64,000 bases of DNA from CBDAKK01 sp965196605 (GTDB lineage Bacteria; Spirochaetota; Spirochaetia; WTKD01; G963693115): positions 1-64,000 of the forward strand of contig CBDAKK010000002.1 in the NCBI GenBank assembly GCA_965196605.1, given 5' to 3'. Each line of letters opens with the position of its first letter. Position 1 is the first letter of the stretch. The notes under the pieces are model-generated. The model saw only the letters and a program-made list of their open reading frames with translations. It was not told the DNA's origin and searched no databases. Of the stretch, positions 61,767-64,000 are shown piece after piece. A program made the position numbers and the translations under genes.

Positions 61767-62132
61767 ATGAAAAAAGTTATTATATTATCAAGCATTGCTT
61801 TGCTACTATTTATCGCTTGGGAACAAGTTTTGTTAATATAAACGCTACATATGAAACCACTGATGGTATTTATAGCATGAAGCTTATGAGAGAAGCGGGC
61901 AACAAGGTTAAGGGAGAAGGCTTTGCCACACCTCCTGTTCAAAAAGTTTTCAGCGTATTGAAACTATAGACGCAACTATAGAAGACGTTTTTTGAGGTCA
62001 TATTGCCCCTTCATAAGAATACTAATCTTATAACTAAAGTTACTACTCCTTACCCTTCAAATTTTGGATTTACCGTCCTCGATAACGGTAATACACTCCA
62101 AGGTAAGAAAACGCTTAGGAAAATACACTAAG
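61767..62132 (+). pseudogene. Degraded lipoprotein gene
   Basis: A start (MKKVIILSSIALLLFIA) resembling a lipoprotein signal peptide runs to a stop at 61841. In the -1 frame the sequence continues with ACLGTSFVNINATYETTDG-like coding, GIYSMKLMREAGNKVKGEG and FATPPVQKVF, and ends with TAG at 61967-61969. A third segment (VILPLHKNTNLITKVTTPYPS, NFGFTVLDNGNTLQ) follows without a start. One or two frameshifts explain it. The family is not recognised. Confidence 0.55.
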
Positions 62133-62149
62133 CCACCAATCGCTAACAA

Positions 62150-62640
62150 GAGAGTGGTATGTGCATAGGCGCTTTGTGGGGGCACGCCCTCACGCCCCCC
62201 TTGGGGTAAGACGCCTCTTTACGCATGTACGCTTTGCGGGAGGCTAGCCCCCGCACCCCCTTTTTTGGGTATCACGCTGCACTGCGCTACACGCGTCTTT
62301 CTGTGTTAAAACTCACGCGGTGTGTGTTCACGCTGTGAGTTGCCAAGCAACTATTCTCAATACGCTATCCATTCGGGTGGCCGTTCTTGCTATAAGCTCC
62401 ATTTCTGTGTTGCTACGCAACACTTATTTTAATCGTTTCTAGCCGCTCGCGCTTGTAGCGCTCCCGACTTTTCTTTTCTTTTACCATCCATGGCAGCCAA
62501 TGCGCCCCGTCCATGGGGCGGCTGTGATGACGCTCATGAGCGAAGCGAGGGGATGCAAACTATTGCATAAGTGCCGCTGTGCAGTGCAAGAAACGTTTGC
62601 TTAATACTAGGGGGTGTGGGGGCCTGCCCTCACAAAAGTA
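62150..62640. repeat. Dispersed repeat cluster E
   Basis: No gene is seen. Modules: GGGGTAAGACGC G-rich blocks (62170-62280), TTGCCAAGCAACTATTC-CTATCCATTCGGGTGGCC (62340-62383, as in B), GCTATAAGCTCCATTTCTGTG (62389-62473, as in C) and the inverted 43-bp CCATGGATGG segment (62484-62526). It lacks the long hairpin present in A-D. Confidence 0.75.
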
Positions 62641-62662
62641 AACTATACAGCTCCATAGCATC

Positions 62663-62707
62663 TTTAAGCTATACTTAAAAGTAAGTAGTATTACACTACT
62701 ATATAAT
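62663..62707 (+). promoter_or_regulatory. Superoxide dismutase promoter with two inverted repeats
   Basis: TTTAAG-CTATA-CTTAAA (62663-62679) and AGTAGT-ATTAC-ACTACT (62684-62700) precede TATAAT (62702-62707), which lies 29 bases before the sod ATG (62737). No good -35 box is seen, so an activator or repressor site is plausible. Confidence 0.5.
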
Positions 62708-62736
62708 AAACACACTTATAATTAGGAGGTCATTAT

Positions 62737-63351
62737 ATGGCTTTTACATTACCAGAACTTAGCTATGCAAAAGATGCGCTTGAACCGCACATTGATGCTA
62801 CAACTATGGAGATACACCATGGCAAACACCACGCGGGCTACGTTGCAAAACTCAACGCCGCGGTGGAGGGCAGCGACCTTACCTCAAAGCCCATAGAAGA
62901 AATACTACGCAATATTAACAGCGTGCCTGAATCAATACGCACGGCAGTACGCAACAACGGCGGTGGACACGCAAACCACAGCTTATTTTGGAGCATACTT
63001 GCAGGTTCAAAAGACGCAAGCACAACAAGCATTGCAGGCAAAAGCATAGAAGGTGCAATAAACACCGCCTTTGGTTCTTTTGCGCAATTCAAGGAAGCCT
63101 TTTCACAAGCAGCAGCAACGCGCTTTGGCAGCGGCTGGGCCTGGCTTGTAGTACAAAACGGAGCGCTTGCTGTCACCAGCACCCCCAACCAAGACTCACC
63201 CTACATGGACGGCGCTACCCCCATACTAGGCTTAGACGTGTGGGAACATGCCTATTATTTAAAGTATCAAAACCGCCGCCCCGAATACATAGAAGCCTTC
63301 TTTAATGTTGTCTCATGGGACGTAGTAGACTCGCGGTATCAACAAGCCTAA
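62737..63351 (+). CDS. Superoxide dismutase, Fe/Mn type
   Basis: A 204-residue Fe/Mn superoxide dismutase. Metal ligands are visible in LEPHIDATTMEIHHGKHHAGYVAKLN (His-27 region), NNGGGHANHSLFW and LGLDVWEHAYYLKYQNRRPEYI. The Q/G position and GGGHANH suggest a Mn or cambialistic type rather than a strict Fe type, but this is not certain. AGGAGG precedes the ATG. It is followed by the SufS-like gene 27 bases downstream. Confidence 0.93.
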   Translation: MAFTLPELSYAKDALEPHIDATTMEIHHGKHHAGYVAKLNAAVEGSDLTSKPIEEILRNINSVPESIRTAVRNNGGGHANHSLFWSILAGSKDASTTSIAGKSIEGAINTAFGSFAQFKEAFSQAAATRFGSGWAWLVVQNGALAVTSTPNQDSPYMDGATPILGLDVWEHAYYLKYQNRRPEYIEAFFNVVSWDVVDSRYQQA

Positions 63352-63378
63352 AAGCACACGCATTTTTACACACTACTT

Positions 63379-64000
63379 ATGAGCACGGAGCATACAACAC
63401 TAGAACACACAAGAGCCGATTTTCCGCTTTTGCGTACAGAGCATGCTCCGTGCTACTTTGACAGTGCAGCTACGGCATTAAAGCCCACGCCTGTCATAGA
63501 TGCAATTACTGAATATTACGCCGAATATCCCTCAAACGTACACCGTGGCACCCACCCATTAAGCATGCGTGCCAGCAAGGCCTACGAAGACGCGCGAGAA
63601 CAAGTGCGCTCTTTTCTCGAAGCCTCCGATGACTACGAAGTTATCTTTACCGCAGGCACCACAGATAGCATAAATCTCGTGTGCTCCATGTATGAAAACA
63701 ACATGTTGCACCGCTGCAAAAATGCCGCGGTTGCGATAAGCCAACTAGACCATCACTCGGTGTTTGTACCATTGCAGCAACTGTGCAAACGCATGAACGG
63801 CAGTTTTAACATCATACCCATAACCGATGAAGGGGAACTAGACTACTATAAAGCGAGAGACGCGATACACAAGAGTACCATGCTGTGTATAACGGGCATG
63901 TCCAACGTAACAGGACACATGCCAAACATACACGCCCTACTCTCGGAATGCCGTAGCGCATCGTGCCGCATGGTACTAGACGCAGCACAACTCATGGCAC
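63379..64000 (+). CDS. Cysteine desulfurase, SufS/class II type (3' end outside window)
   Basis: At least 207 residues; the reading frame runs off the window. It is a PLP-dependent class II cysteine desulfurase of iron-sulfur cluster assembly. The N-terminus reads LEHTRADFPLLR, CYFDSAATALKPTPVIDAI, HRGTHPLSMRASKAYEDAR, FTAGTTDSINLV, LDHHSVFVP and TGMSNVTGHMPNI, ending in LDAAQLMA, just before the catalytic Lys. It follows sod closely on the + strand. No ribosome binding site is clear. Confidence 0.88.
   Translation, partial: MSTEHTTLEHTRADFPLLRTEHAPCYFDSAATALKPTPVIDAITEYYAEYPSNVHRGTHPLSMRASKAYEDAREQVRSFLEASDDYEVIFTAGTTDSINLVCSMYENNMLHRCKNAAVAISQLDHHSVFVPLQQLCKRMNGSFNIIPITDEGELDYYKARDAIHKSTMLCITGMSNVTGHMPNIHALLSECRSASCRMVLDAAQLMA

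Overview
The window looks like a spirochaete chromosome, most probably a Treponema-type organism. It carries a PUR-domain protein resembling Borrelia BpuR, a Bdr-like 11-residue-repeat coiled-coil protein with a C-terminal membrane anchor, a spirochaete-type RNA polymerase omega subunit, many short-signal lipoproteins, and pentose/pentitol catabolism genes. The genus is an inference. Outside the prophage the + strand is visibly C-rich relative to G.

1-17.9 kb is the right part of a Mu-like (transposable, contractile-tail) prophage. In order it holds DUF3164, DUF4406, a baseplate-hub-like protein, Mor, GemA, a 45-bp-repeat protein, protease/scaffold (I/Z), major head protein T, gp35/gp36/G/gp37-like proteins, tail sheath, tail tube (interrupted by an amber codon), a frameshifted tail chaperone, tape measure, baseplate proteins (V, gp46, gp47, gp48), tail fibre, a fibre-associated protein and two tandem Dam-like methylases. 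Terminase, portal and the gp30/F head protein are absent from their usual place, so the element may be defective. The left end, with the transposase, lies outside the window. A host gene tail at 17.93-18.13 kb suggests the phage sits inside, or next to, a disrupted gene.

18.2-26.2 kb is a minus-strand sugar-alcohol/pentose block. An ABC importer (binding protein with an in-frame amber codon, two permeases) is followed by an SDR dehydrogenase, a zinc dehydrogenase and xylose isomerase. A sorbitol/xylitol dehydrogenase lies upstream across an 86-bp tandem repeat array. 26.3-32.1 kb is an iron/haem/cobalamin-type ABC importer with three tandem binding-protein genes, two of them almost identical. 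A palindrome-rich promoter region precedes it.

32.4-43 kb holds a polar amino-acid (cystine-like) importer, an MFS exporter without a normal start codon, deoD, an SDR, a secreted helical protein, a SIMPL protein, a DjlA-like J protein, pncB and a ZIP metal transporter. 43-51.5 kb holds EF-G, a DUF1272 zinc-ribbon protein, a 23-bp minisatellite, an AT-rich type II restriction-modification pair, a PfpI protein, a sedoheptulokinase-like FGGY kinase, D-lyxose isomerase, miaA and rpoZ. 52-64 kb holds the Bdr-like protein, tRNA-Gly(TCC), the BpuR-like protein, an ankyrin protein, hisZ-hisG-hisB, a small conserved protein, ftsZ, two tyrosine recombinases flanking dprA, a degraded lipoprotein, superoxide dismutase and the start of a SufS-like cysteine desulfurase.

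The least explained feature is a modular family of intergenic repeat clusters (about 34.0, 42.1-43.1, 51.6-52.1 and 62.2-62.6 kb, plus a fragment near 24.9 kb). They combine perfect polypyrimidine/polypurine hairpins, G-rich blocks and shared sequence modules in either orientation. Four hairpins have different stem sequences but stay fully paired, which points to maintained structure. Several genes also have a -10-like hexamer 6-8 nt before ATG and no ribosome binding site, suggesting leaderless mRNAs.
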